Part shown: positions 55,556 through 63,533 of the stretch, piece by piece
Position numbering within the stretch: the first letter of the stretch is position 1
How the letters are laid out: every line of letters begins with the position of its first letter
NCBI RefSeq assembly: GCF_033097365.1
Contig: NZ_AP028461.1
Location: 682,001-746,000 of the forward strand
Source of the DNA: Actinoplanes sichuanensis
GTDB taxonomy: Bacteria > Actinomycetota > Actinomycetes > Mycobacteriales > Micromonosporaceae
Length of the DNA: 64,000 bases
Direction: 5' to 3'
Program-made: the position numbers and the translations under genes
Notes under the pieces: generated by a model
Database searches by the model: none
What the model was told of the DNA's origin: nothing
What the model saw: only the letters and a program-made list of their open reading frames with translations

Positions 55556-56749
55556 GTGGCGGACGAGATCATCGGGATCATCGGGGCCGGCATCGTCGGC
55601 CTGGCCATCGGGCGGGAGATCAGCCTGCGGCGGCCCGGCACCCGGGTCGTGGTCGTCGAGAAGGAAGCCGAGGTCGGGCAGCACCAGACCGGCCACAACT
55701 CGGGTGTCGTGCACGCCGGCATCTACTACCCGCCGGGCAGCCTCAAGGCGGAGCTCTGCACCCGTGGGCGGCTGCTGCTGCGCGACTACTGCGCGGAACG
55801 CGGCATCGCCTACGACGAATGCGGAAAACTCGTCGTCGCGGTTCGCGAGGATGAACTGGGGCGCCTGGACGATCTGGAGAAAAGGGCGCGGGAGAACGGC
55901 GTACCCGGTCTGAAAAGGGTTGATCGGAGCGGGATCCGCGATATCGAACCGCACGCCGCCGGCCTCGCCGCGCTGCATTCGCCGGAAACGGCGATCACCG
56001 ATTTCCCGGGCGTCACGAAGGCGTTCGCCGAGGACATCCGCAAGGCCGGGGGAGAGGTACGGCTGAACTTCGGTGTCACCGCGATCAAACGGAACGTCGG
56101 GTCGATCCGGATCGAGTCGGGCGACCAGAGCGTGACCGTCGACCGGGTGATCGTGTGCGCCGGCATCCACTCCGACCGGGTGGCCGGGCTGGCCGGTGAC
56201 GTCGCCGAGCCGCGGATCATCCCGTTCCGGGGCGAGTACATGCGGGTCAGCGACGAGAAGGCGGACCTGGTCCGCGGCATGATCTACCCGGTTCCGGACC
56301 CGCGCTACCCGTTCCTGGGGGTGCACTTCACCCGCCGGGTCACCGGGATCGTCGAGGTCGGCCCGAACGCGGTGCTGGCCACCGCCCGCGAGGGCTACAC
56401 CCGGACCCGTTTCTCGATCCCCGACCTGGCCGGGATCGCGGCCTGGCCGGGCACCTGGCGCATGGCCCGAAAGCACTGGCGGACAGGCGTCAAGGAGGTC
56501 CGCGGCTCGCTGTCGAAGAGCCGCTACATGGCCGAGGCGATGCAGTACGTCCCGGAGATCGGCGCCGCCGACGTGGTCCGGGCCGGCGCCGGTGTGCGCG
56601 CCCAGGCGCTGGACCGCGACGGCAGCCTCGTCGACGACTTCCGGATCCACCGCCTGGGTCCGGTCACGGCCGTCCGGAACGCCCCGTCACCTGCGGCGAC
56701 GTCGTCGCTGGCGATCGCCGAGCACGTGGTGGCCGAGGTCTTCGGATGA
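55556..56749 (+). CDS. lhgO: L-2-hydroxyglutarate oxidase-like FAD enzyme
   Basis: 397 residues from GTG 55556 (AGAGAGG upstream). FAD Rossmann motif GIIGAGIVGLAIGREI (about 7-22), VVVEKEAEVGQHQTGHNSG (about 35-53), HAGIYYPPGSLKAELC (about 57-72) and RGEYMRV. This is the LhgO family (DAO fold), which oxidises L-2-hydroxyglutarate to 2-oxoglutarate with electron transfer to quinone or O2. Beside a semialdehyde dehydrogenase it may instead oxidise a related pathway 2-hydroxy acid. No membrane helix is evident. Confidence 0.88.
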   Translation: MADEIIGIIGAGIVGLAIGREISLRRPGTRVVVVEKEAEVGQHQTGHNSGVVHAGIYYPPGSLKAELCTRGRLLLRDYCAERGIAYDECGKLVVAVREDELGRLDDLEKRARENGVPGLKRVDRSGIRDIEPHAAGLAALHSPETAITDFPGVTKAFAEDIRKAGGEVRLNFGVTAIKRNVGSIRIESGDQSVTVDRVIVCAGIHSDRVAGLAGDVAEPRIIPFRGEYMRVSDEKADLVRGMIYPVPDPRYPFLGVHFTRRVTGIVEVGPNAVLATAREGYTRTRFSIPDLAGIAAWPGTWRMARKHWRTGVKEVRGSLSKSRYMAEAMQYVPEIGAADVVRAGAGVRAQALDRDGSLVDDFRIHRLGPVTAVRNAPSPAATSSLAIAEHVVAEVFG

Positions 56750-56771
56750 GTCGTCTCCTGCAACAACCGAT

Positions 56772-56806
56772 TGCGTTCCACGGACTCCTTAGGGGCCCGG
56801 AACGCA
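56772..56806. promoter_or_regulatory. Inverted repeat TGCGTTCC...GGAACGCA
   Basis: Perfect 8-bp arms, 56772-56779 and 56799-56806, with a 19-base gap, upstream of the amidohydrolase operon. TAACGT (56809-56814), a plausible -10, begins two bases after the right arm. Same words as at 54046 in opposite arm order. Confidence 0.55.
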
Positions 56807-56860
56807 CCTAACGTCATCCACACCCCCTGGCGGAACAGCCGGTAGCGAAAGGAAACGCAC

Positions 56861-57721
56861 ATGTTCGTCGTCGACTCCCAGGTGCACATCTGGAAGGAAG
56901 AGACCCCGGACCGTCCCTGGGTTCCCGGGGCGCGTGAGCGGATCCGGCTGAACGGCCACCGGGAGGACCCCTTCAGCTACGAGGAATGCCTCGCGCTGAT
57001 GGACGAGGCGGGCGTCAACCGGGCACTGATCCTGCCGCCGTCGTGGGAGGGGGACCGCATCGACTACGCCCTGGAGGCGTGCGAGGCGCACCCCGACCGC
57101 TTCGGCATCATGGCCCGCATCCCGCAGAACAAACCGGCCGAGGGCGCCGCGATGATGCGGGACTTCGCCCAGAACCCGTACGTGAAGGGCACTCGCCTGA
57201 CGTTCCACCGGCCGATCGACCGGAACTGGATGATCGACGGCACTAACGACTGGTACTGGCCGCTGGCCGAGGAACTGAACATCCCGACCATGGTGCACGC
57301 CCCGATCTGGAAGGCCGAGCTCGGGCGGATCGCGGCCGCCCACCCCGGCCTGAAGATCATCATCGACCACATGGGCATCATGGCCCGCTGCGTCGACGAC
57401 GCGATCGGCTACTGGGTGCAGGAGACCGCCGACCTGCACGAGCACCCGAACATCTACGTGAAGGTGTCGGCGCTGCCCGGTTACTCCACGCAGCCCTTCC
57501 CGAACCTCAACATCGAGAAGTACGTGCGGGAGATGGTCGACAAGATGGGCCCGCGGCGCTGCTTCTGGGGCACCGACATCACCCGTCTGCTCGGGCACGG
57601 TCTCAGCTACGTGGAGACGATCGAGCAGTTCACCAAGCACTTCGACCTCACGCCCGAGGAACTCGAGTGGATCATGGGCCGCGGTATCTGCGAGGTCCTC
57701 GACTGGCCGATCCCGCGATGA
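56861..57721 (+). CDS. Amidohydrolase-2 family hydrolase/lactonase
   Basis: 286 residues, TIM-barrel metal-dependent hydrolase (PF04909 type): DSQVHIW (residues 4-10), FGIMARIPQN (about 84), HAPIWKAELGRIAAAHPGLKII-like core, IDHMGIMAR (about 167-175) and FWGTDITRLLG (about 230). The first motif resembles sugar-lactone hydrolases and 2-pyrone-4,6-dicarboxylate lactonase relatives; decarboxylases share the fold. AAAGGAAA lies before the ATG. Its stop overlaps the ThDP-enzyme start (ATGA). Confidence 0.9.
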   Translation: MFVVDSQVHIWKEETPDRPWVPGARERIRLNGHREDPFSYEECLALMDEAGVNRALILPPSWEGDRIDYALEACEAHPDRFGIMARIPQNKPAEGAAMMRDFAQNPYVKGTRLTFHRPIDRNWMIDGTNDWYWPLAEELNIPTMVHAPIWKAELGRIAAAHPGLKIIIDHMGIMARCVDDAIGYWVQETADLHEHPNIYVKVSALPGYSTQPFPNLNIEKYVREMVDKMGPRRCFWGTDITRLLGHGLSYVETIEQFTKHFDLTPEELEWIMGRGICEVLDWPIPR

Positions 57722-59358
57722 CCCACCGGACCGACGGCGGCGACGCGGTCATCGCCGCGTTCACTGCGGCCGGGGCGGACTGGATCTTCTCCTCGCCGGG
57801 GTCCGAGTGGGCCCCGGTGTGGGAGTCGCTGGCCCGCCGGCATCGTGACGGGCTGCCCTGCCCCCGCTACCTGGACCTGACCCACGAGACCGTCGCGGTC
57901 GGCATGGCCGCCGGGTACGCCCTGGTCACCCGCCGCCCGCAGGGTGTCCTGCTGCACGCCGGCCCCGGCCTGCTCCAGGGCTCGATGGCGATCCACGGCG
58001 CGCTGTTGGCCGGTGTGCCGATGGTGGTGGCCTCCTCGGAGTCGAGCACCTACGGCGACGGGCCCGGCCCCGACCCGGGCGGCCAGTGGTACCGCAACCT
58101 CTCCGTGGTCGGCGGACCGCACACGATGGCCGCCCCGTTCACCAAGTGGTCGAACCAGGCCGCCAGCGTGCACACCCTGACCACCATGATCACCCGGAGC
58201 GCCGAGATGGCGTCCCGGGCCCCGGCCGGACCGGTCTACCTCAACATCCCGCTCGAGGTGCTGCTCGAGGAGTGGGCCGGCCCCGACCCGAAACCGGTCG
58301 TGGCGCGCGGGGCGACGGTCAGCGCGGCCGGCGACGTCCGGGCCGTCCTGGAGTTGCTCACCGCCGCGTCGAACCCGGTGATCGTCACCGAGACGACCGG
58401 CCGTGAGGAGGGCGGGATGGCGGCGCTGGTCGCGTTCGCCGAGGCGCTGCGGATCCCCGTGGTCGAACCGGCGTCGGCGGTCTGCGCCAACTTCCCCCGC
58501 ACCCACGAACTGCACGCCGGCAGCGAGTTCGCCCCCGACGCCCACGACGTGATCGTGCTGCTCAACTGCCGGGCGCCGTTCTACCCGCCGTCCCGGAAGC
58601 CGGCCACCGCGAAGATCGTGGTGATCGACGAGGTGCCGCAGCGGCCGCACATCGCCTACCAGGTGCTCAACGCCGACCACTACCTGGAGGGCGGCGTCGT
58701 CGCCACCCTGCGGGAGTTGGCGGCCCACGCCGTGCCCACCCGGGTCGCACCGATCGGCACCGAACGCGAGGCGGTCGCGGCGGTCGAGCGGAAGACCGCC
58801 GGCACCCTCGACCCGGTGCAGGTGGCGGCGGCGCTGCGTACGGTGCCCGAGGCCGTCGTGGTCGACGAGACGATCACGCACAGCCGGGTCGTCCAGCGGC
58901 ACCTGCAACGCGACGAGCCGGACTCGTACTTCTACGTGCAGGGCGGCCTGGGCCAGGGCATCGCCGTCGCGCTCGGGGTGAAACTCGCCGCCCCGGACCG
59001 GACGGTGGTGCTGACCATCGGCGACGGGGCGTTCCTCTACAACCCGATCGTCCAGTCACTGCAGGCGTCCCGGGCCAACGTGCTGCCACTGCTGATCGTG
59101 GTCTTCAACAACCACGAGTACCGCTCGATGAAGATGAACCACCTGCGCTTCTACCCCGAGGGCGCGGCCGTCTCGACCGGCGAGTTCCTCGGCAACGACC
59201 TGGCCGACCAGCCCGACCTCGCGGCCCTCGCCGCCCCGTTCGCCATGCACGCGGAAACCGTCGAAACCCCGGACGAACTGGCCCCGGCCCTGGCCCGCGC
59301 CGTCAAGTCGGTGCGGGGCGGCACCACCGCGATCGTCAACGTCCACGTCTCCCGCTGA
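57718..59358 (+). CDS. ThDP-dependent decarboxylase/synthase-like enzyme
   Basis: 546 residues in the three-domain acetolactate synthase/benzoylformate decarboxylase order. The activating Glu is in LDLTHETVAVGMAAGYA (about residue 60). The C-terminal ThDP site runs from GDGAFLYNP (about 437) to VVFNNHEYRS (about 467), the GDG...NN motif. It would decarboxylate a 2-oxo acid or make/break a C-C bond beside a carbonyl. The substrate is unknown. The N-terminal FSSPGSEWAPVWESLARRH is not one I can tie to a characterised subfamily. Confidence 0.9.
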   Translation: MTHRTDGGDAVIAAFTAAGADWIFSSPGSEWAPVWESLARRHRDGLPCPRYLDLTHETVAVGMAAGYALVTRRPQGVLLHAGPGLLQGSMAIHGALLAGVPMVVASSESSTYGDGPGPDPGGQWYRNLSVVGGPHTMAAPFTKWSNQAASVHTLTTMITRSAEMASRAPAGPVYLNIPLEVLLEEWAGPDPKPVVARGATVSAAGDVRAVLELLTAASNPVIVTETTGREEGGMAALVAFAEALRIPVVEPASAVCANFPRTHELHAGSEFAPDAHDVIVLLNCRAPFYPPSRKPATAKIVVIDEVPQRPHIAYQVLNADHYLEGGVVATLRELAAHAVPTRVAPIGTEREAVAAVERKTAGTLDPVQVAAALRTVPEAVVVDETITHSRVVQRHLQRDEPDSYFYVQGGLGQGIAVALGVKLAAPDRTVVLTIGDGAFLYNPIVQSLQASRANVLPLLIVVFNNHEYRSMKMNHLRFYPEGAAVSTGEFLGNDLADQPDLAALAAPFAMHAETVETPDELAPALARAVKSVRGGTTAIVNVHVSR

Positions 59359-59364
59359 ACCCTC

Positions 59365-59417
59365 GGCTGGTTCTCCAGGGCTGTCCCGGCAGCCCGGGAC
59401 AGCCCCGAGGACCAGCC
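59365..59417 (+). terminator. Long nested hairpin between ThDP and Ldh-family genes
   Basis: Inner perfect 12-bp stem GGGCTGTCCCGG (59378-59389) with CCGGGACAGCCC (59394-59405) and a CAGC loop. The outer arms extend it: GGCTGGT (59365-59371) pairs with ACCAGCC (59411-59417) and CTC with GAG. It sits 7 bases after the ThDP-gene stop and 14 before the next ATG, so it may terminate, attenuate or protect mRNA between the two. Confidence 0.7.
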
Positions 59418-59430
59418 AGAAAGAGTCGTC

Positions 59431-60483
59431 ATGCCTCCGCAACCCAAGGTTCTGGTGCCCGCCGATCAGCTGGGCGCCTTCACCACCGCGCTGTTCACCG
59501 CGGCCGGCGTCGCTTCCGGGCACGCCGCCACCATCTCGGCCGTCCTCACCTGGGCCGGCCTGCGCGGTGTCGACTCGCACGGCACCTCCCGGGTGCCCCG
59601 CTACCTGGAACTCCTCGACTCCGGGGAGGCCAACCGGGCCCCGGCGCTCACGTTCAGTTCGTCCAGCCCGGCCGTCGCCGTCCTGGACGCCGACCGCGCC
59701 CCCGGCCCGGTCGCGCTGACCGCGGCCGCCGACGAGGCGATCCGGCGGGCCCGGTCCTGCGGGATCGGCGCGGTCGGGGTCCGCCGCACCGTGCACACCG
59801 GCGCGATCGGCTACTACACGTCCCGGATCGCCGACGCCGGTCTGGCCGGGATCGCCTTCGTGGCCGGGATGCCGAACATGGCGTACCCCGGAGTGACCGG
59901 CGCCGCCGTCGCGACCAGCCCGCTCTCGATCGCGGTGCCCGCCACGGGGCGGGCTCCCGCGCTGCTGGACATGGCCACCGCCGGCATCGCTCTCGGCCGG
60001 ATCGCCCAGTACCGCAACGCCGGCCGGGAACTCCCGCCGGGCACCGCCGCCACCGCCGACGGCACCCCCACCACCGATCCGGAACTGGCGAAGATGCCGC
60101 TCCCGCTCGGCGGCGTCAAGGGCGCCGGGATGTCCCTGGTGTTCGAACTGCTGACCAGCGTGCTGGTCGGCGCGCCGATCCTCAGCGCCTTCCACTCCGG
60201 CGACCCCCAGGGCCGGGTGCACCGCCAGAACGCCCTGCTCCTGGCCCTGGATCCGGCGGCCTTCGGCGACCCCACGGCGTTCGGCCCGGCGGTCGCGACG
60301 ACACTCGAAACCCTCAAGAACCTCAACCCCGCCGACGCCGGTACGGCCATCCGCTACCCGGGTGAGAACAGCGCCGCCGTGGCCCTCGAACGAACGGCGA
60401 GCGGGATCCCCGTACCGGCGAAGGTCTGGTCCGAACTGCGGACCGCGGCCGAGAAGCTCGCCGTCCCCGTCCCCGCCGTCTGA
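59431..60483 (+). CDS. Ldh-family NAD(P)-dependent 2-hydroxy-acid dehydrogenase
   Basis: 350 residues of the malate/lactate/ureidoglycolate dehydrogenase family (not Rossmann-type): catalytic-region GVDSHGTSRVPRYLE (about 44-58), AVRRTVHTGAIGYYT-like substrate His (about 110-123), TSPLSIAVPA (about 162) and GGVKGAGMSLVFELLTSVLVG (about 226-246). It reduces 2-oxo acids or 2-oxo sugar acids. Start with AAAGAG 9 bases upstream, after a strong hairpin. Last gene of the catabolic locus; it converges with the iron-transport ATPase. Confidence 0.92.
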   Translation: MPPQPKVLVPADQLGAFTTALFTAAGVASGHAATISAVLTWAGLRGVDSHGTSRVPRYLELLDSGEANRAPALTFSSSSPAVAVLDADRAPGPVALTAAADEAIRRARSCGIGAVGVRRTVHTGAIGYYTSRIADAGLAGIAFVAGMPNMAYPGVTGAAVATSPLSIAVPATGRAPALLDMATAGIALGRIAQYRNAGRELPPGTAATADGTPTTDPELAKMPLPLGGVKGAGMSLVFELLTSVLVGAPILSAFHSGDPQGRVHRQNALLLALDPAAFGDPTAFGPAVATTLETLKNLNPADAGTAIRYPGENSAAVALERTASGIPVPAKVWSELRTAAEKLAVPVPAV

Positions 60484-60504
60484 CACCCGGTGGGGCCGGC
60501 ATCG

Positions 60505-61344
60505 TCAGACGGTTGCGCCGGTTGAGCGCCGTGCGGCCGGAATCACCAGCGGGGTGCCGGTCTCCGGGTCGTCGATCACCCGGCACGGCAGCCCGAAGAC
60601 CTCCTCGACCAGTTCCGCGGTGAGCACCTCGGCGGGCAGCCCGGACCGGGCCACCTTTCCGGCGCGCATGGCGATCAGGTGGGTGGCGTAGCGGGCCGCG
60701 TGGTTCAGGTCGTGCAGCACCGCGACGAGGGTCCGCCCTTGACGCTCGTGCAGTTCGGCGCAGAGGTCGAGCACCTCGATCTGGTGGGCGATGTCCAGAT
60801 AGGTGGTCGGCTCGTCGAGCAGCAGCAGCGGGGTCTGCTGGGCGAGCGCCATGGCCAGCCAGACCCGCTGTCGCTGGCCGCCGGAGAGCTCGTCGACGTG
60901 CCGGTCGGCCAGGTCGGCCACCCCGGTCGACAGCATCGACTCCTGTACGACATGTTCGTCCTCGGTCGACCAGCGGCGCAGGATGCTCTGGTGCGGGTAG
61001 CGGCCGCGGGCCACCAGCTCGGCCACGGTGATCCCGTCCGGTGCGGTCGACGACTGCGGCAGCAGGCCGAGGGTCTTCGCGACGGTCCGGGTGGGCTGCG
61101 AGTGCACGTCCTTCCCGTCCAGCAGCACGGTGCCGGCGGCCGGCTTGAGCAGCCGGGACAGCGCCCGCAGCAGGGTCGACTTGCCGCACGCGTTGGGTCC
61201 GATGATCACGGTGAACGAGCCGTCCGGGATCTCGACGCTCAGGTCCTCGGCGATGACCCGCTTGTCGTAGGCGAGTGTCATCCCGCTGCCGCTGAGCCGA
61301 GGCGTGTGACCCGTCATCATGTCTCCTGTTGCAGTGTCGGTCAT
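60505..61344 (-). CDS. fepC: Iron-siderophore ABC importer ATPase
   Basis: 279 residues. Walker A GPNACGKSTLLRAL (about 50-63), LPQSS Q-loop (about 95), signature LSGGQRQRVWLAMAL (about 152), Walker B LLLLDEPTTYLD (about 172) and His in VLHDLNHAARYA. The GPNxCGKSTLLR form is typical of FepC/FecE ATPases. ATG 61344 overlaps the permease stop; ATG 61317 just downstream is an alternative with AGGAG very close. Third gene of fepD-fepG-fepC. Confidence 0.95.
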   Translation of the reverse strand: MTDTATGDMMTGHTPRLSGSGMTLAYDKRVIAEDLSVEIPDGSFTVIIGPNACGKSTLLRALSRLLKPAAGTVLLDGKDVHSQPTRTVAKTLGLLPQSSTAPDGITVAELVARGRYPHQSILRRWSTEDEHVVQESMLSTGVADLADRHVDELSGGQRQRVWLAMALAQQTPLLLLDEPTTYLDIAHQIEVLDLCAELHERQGRTLVAVLHDLNHAARYATHLIAMRAGKVARSGLPAEVLTAELVEEVFGLPCRVIDDPETGTPLVIPAARRSTGATV

Positions 61345-62381
61345 CAGATCCGCCCGGCCCGGCGTTCGGTGGTCAGCAGCCAGACCAGGTATGCGCCACC
61401 GACCAGGCCGGTGACCACACCGACCGGCAGCGCCCGGTCGGTGAGCAGGTGCTGGGCGAGGAAGTCGGCCCCGGTGAGCAGCAGCGCGCCGACGAAGATC
61501 GACGGCACCAGGTTCGGCCCGGGCGCCCGGGTGAGTCGTTTCGCCAGGTGCGGGGCGATCAGCGCGACGAAGTTGACCGGGCCGGCGGCGGCCGCGGCGA
61601 ACGACACGAGCAGCGCGGCCGACATCAGCGCTCCGTTGCGCAGCAGCGGCACCGGCACCCCCAGCGCGGACGCCGAGTCGTCACCCATCTCCAGCATCCG
61701 CAGGCCCGGCCCGCAGGCCAGCAGCAGCACCGGCAGGGTGACCCCGAGGACGATCAGCATCGGTACGGCCTGACCCCAGTCCCGTCCGTCGAGGCTGCCG
61801 GTGAGCCAGAGCAGCGCCCGTGCGTTCTCCATCTGCACGCCGCGGGTCAGCAGGTAGCCGCTGATGCCGGTGAGGATCGCGGCCATGCCGATGCCGACCA
61901 GGATGAACCGGAACCCGTGCAGGGCCCGCCCGGCGATCAGCTGGATGAGCACCGTCGTGGCCAGACCACCGGCGACCGCGGCGATCGACAGCTGGGTGCT
62001 GGTACCGCCGAGGATGATCACGGTCAGTGCCGCGGTACTGGCCCCGTTGGTGACGCCGAGCATGTCCGGGCTGCCCAGCGGGTTGCGTACCAGCGACTGG
62101 AAGACCGCGCCACCGGCCGCCAGCGCCGCGCCGACCAGCAGCGCGGTGATCAGCCGGGGCAGCCGCAGCTCGCCGATGATGAACTCGTGCGCCGGCTCGC
62201 CCTCGCCGAACAGGGTGGTCATCACGTCGGCCGGGGCGATCTCGAAGTCGCCCGTGCCGAGGCTGAAGACGCTGATCACGAATGCGCCGAGCGCCGCGAC
62301 GACGCCCACCACGACGGCCCGTGGGCGGACACCGACCTTCCGGCCGATCGGGGCCTTCTTCTCGATCAGGGTGGCGGTCAT
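61344..62381 (-). CDS. fepG: FecCD-family siderophore permease
   Basis: 345 residues with about nine to ten helices. Motifs LRLPRLITALLVGAALAAGG (about 70-89), FQSLVRNPLGSPDMLGVTNGA (about 93-113) and FVALIAPHLAKRLTR (about 270) are those of FepG/FecD. The ATG start overlaps the stop of the upstream permease (ATGA). Confidence 0.95.
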   Translation of the reverse strand: MTATLIEKKAPIGRKVGVRPRAVVVGVVAALGAFVISVFSLGTGDFEIAPADVMTTLFGEGEPAHEFIIGELRLPRLITALLVGAALAAGGAVFQSLVRNPLGSPDMLGVTNGASTAALTVIILGGTSTQLSIAAVAGGLATTVLIQLIAGRALHGFRFILVGIGMAAILTGISGYLLTRGVQMENARALLWLTGSLDGRDWGQAVPMLIVLGVTLPVLLLACGPGLRMLEMGDDSASALGVPVPLLRNGALMSAALLVSFAAAAAGPVNFVALIAPHLAKRLTRAPGPNLVPSIFVGALLLTGADFLAQHLLTDRALPVGVVTGLVGGAYLVWLLTTERRAGRI

Positions 62382-63418
62382 TTGGCGGCTCGCACGAGAT
62401 AGAGGAACAGGGGGCCGCCGAGGACCGCGGTGACCGTGCCGACCTGCAGCTCGCCGGGGCTGCCCAGGATGCGGCCGAGCACGTCGGCGCCGAGCAGCAG
62501 CACCGGCGCCAGGATCGCCGTGTACGGCAGCAGCCAGCGCAGGTCGGGCCCGGTGAACGGGCGGACCATGTGCGGGATGAGCAGTCCGATGAAGACGATC
62601 GGCCCGCACGCCGCGGTGGCGCTGCCGCAGAGCAGGGTGACCGCCACGATGACCGCGGCGCGGATCACCGACGGGTTGGCGCCGAGCGCCCGGGCCGAGT
62701 CGTCGCCGAGCGACAGCGCGTTCAGCGGGCCGGCCACCAGCAGGCCGGTGAGCAGGCCGACCGCGAAGAACGGCAGCAGCCGCTCGACCGTGGCGAAGTC
62801 GGCGCTGGCCAGGGAGCCGGCGGTCCAGAACTTCATCTTGTCGATGGCCTGGGTGTCGGACAGCAGCACGGCCGACACGTAGGAGAGCAGTGTCGCGTTG
62901 AGGGCGGCACCGGCCAGGGCGAGCCGGGCCGGGGTGGCCGACCGTCCGCCACCGACCGCGTACACCAGCGCGGTGACGATCGCGGCGCCGGCGAGGGCGA
63001 ACCACACGTACCCGAAGAAGGTCCCGACGCCGAAGAACACGGCGGCCGTGGCGACCGCGGCCGAGGCGCCCGCGTTGATGCCGAGCAGGCCGGGGTCGGC
63101 GAGCGGGTTGCGGGTGAGGGCCTGCATGATCGCGCCGGCCAGGCCGAGCGCCATGCCGACCATCAGGCCGAGCAGTGTCCGGGGCAGACGCATCTCGTGC
63201 ACGATCCGGTAATAGGGAGAGTCCGGATCCCACAGTCCGGCCCAGACCTCGCCGGGGGAGAGGAACCGCGCGCCGAAGCCGATGCTCAGCACGGCGACCG
63301 CGATCAGAGCGACGATCGCGAGGACCAGACCGAACAGGCGTACGGACGACCGCCGTCCCGCCCGCGGCGGAACGGTCGTGCGTACCCCCTGCTCAACGGG
63401 GGTGTCGTAGGTGGACAG
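62378..63418 (-). CDS. fepD: FecCD-family siderophore permease, probable CTG start
   Basis: About 346 residues if read from CTG 63418. Motifs MRLPRTLLGLMVGMALGLAG, MQALTRNPLADPGLLGINAGA and FIGLLIPHMVRPFTG identify a FepD/FecC permease. The first usual start (GTG 63292) falls inside the first membrane helix (the stretch LFGLVLAIVALIAVAVLSIG), which is implausible. No ATG, GTG or TTG occurs in frame between there and the upstream stop. CTG 63418 has GGGAG 7 bases upstream and restores a complete first helix. A sequencing error or other rare start is the alternative. Confidence 0.85.
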   Translation of the reverse strand: MSTYDTPVEQGVRTTVPPRAGRRSSVRLFGLVLAIVALIAVAVLSIGFGARFLSPGEVWAGLWDPDSPYYRIVHEMRLPRTLLGLMVGMALGLAGAIMQALTRNPLADPGLLGINAGASAAVATAAVFFGVGTFFGYVWFALAGAAIVTALVYAVGGGRSATPARLALAGAALNATLLSYVSAVLLSDTQAIDKMKFWTAGSLASADFATVERLLPFFAVGLLTGLLVAGPLNALSLGDDSARALGANPSVIRAAVIVAVTLLCGSATAACGPIVFIGLLIPHMVRPFTGPDLRWLLPYTAILAPVLLLGADVLGRILGSPGELQVGTVTAVLGGPLFLYLVRAAK

Positions 63419-63471
63419 TGGGGTTCTCCCGTCCGGGGTGTTCTGGATCCTGTTGACGCGCGATCAGTTCG

Positions 63472-63487
63472 TTAGGTTAGCCTAACC
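63472..63487. promoter_or_regulatory. IdeR/DmdR-type iron box
   Basis: TTAGGTTAGCCTAACC between the divergent permease operon and the receptor lipoprotein. It matches the actinobacterial iron-repressor pattern TTAGGTTAGGCTnACCTAA in its core. Repression of both directions under iron sufficiency is expected. Confidence 0.85.
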
Positions 63488-63533
63488 ATCGCACGCGGTC
63501 GAAGGGCCGGTCGTACCCCAGAAAGACTTGACG

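Noticed and set aside
43048..60483. Recent horizontal transfer of the catabolic locus
   Set aside because: GC content and codon bias look like the flanks and no mobility gene or tRNA border is visible. Only the absence of tandem repeats differs.
48053..60483. Assignment as the protocatechuate 4,5-cleavage or gallate pathway
   Set aside because: There is no LigAB-type dioxygenase, no recognisable 4-oxalomesaconate hydratase and no CHA aldolase. Only the isomerase-like gene and the amidohydrolase fold point that way.
61344..63233. A 629-codon frame suggesting a fused double permease
   Set aside because: The first half is Arg-rich and antisense in character. The second permease lies in another frame with its own motifs, and an ATGA overlap separates the two genes.
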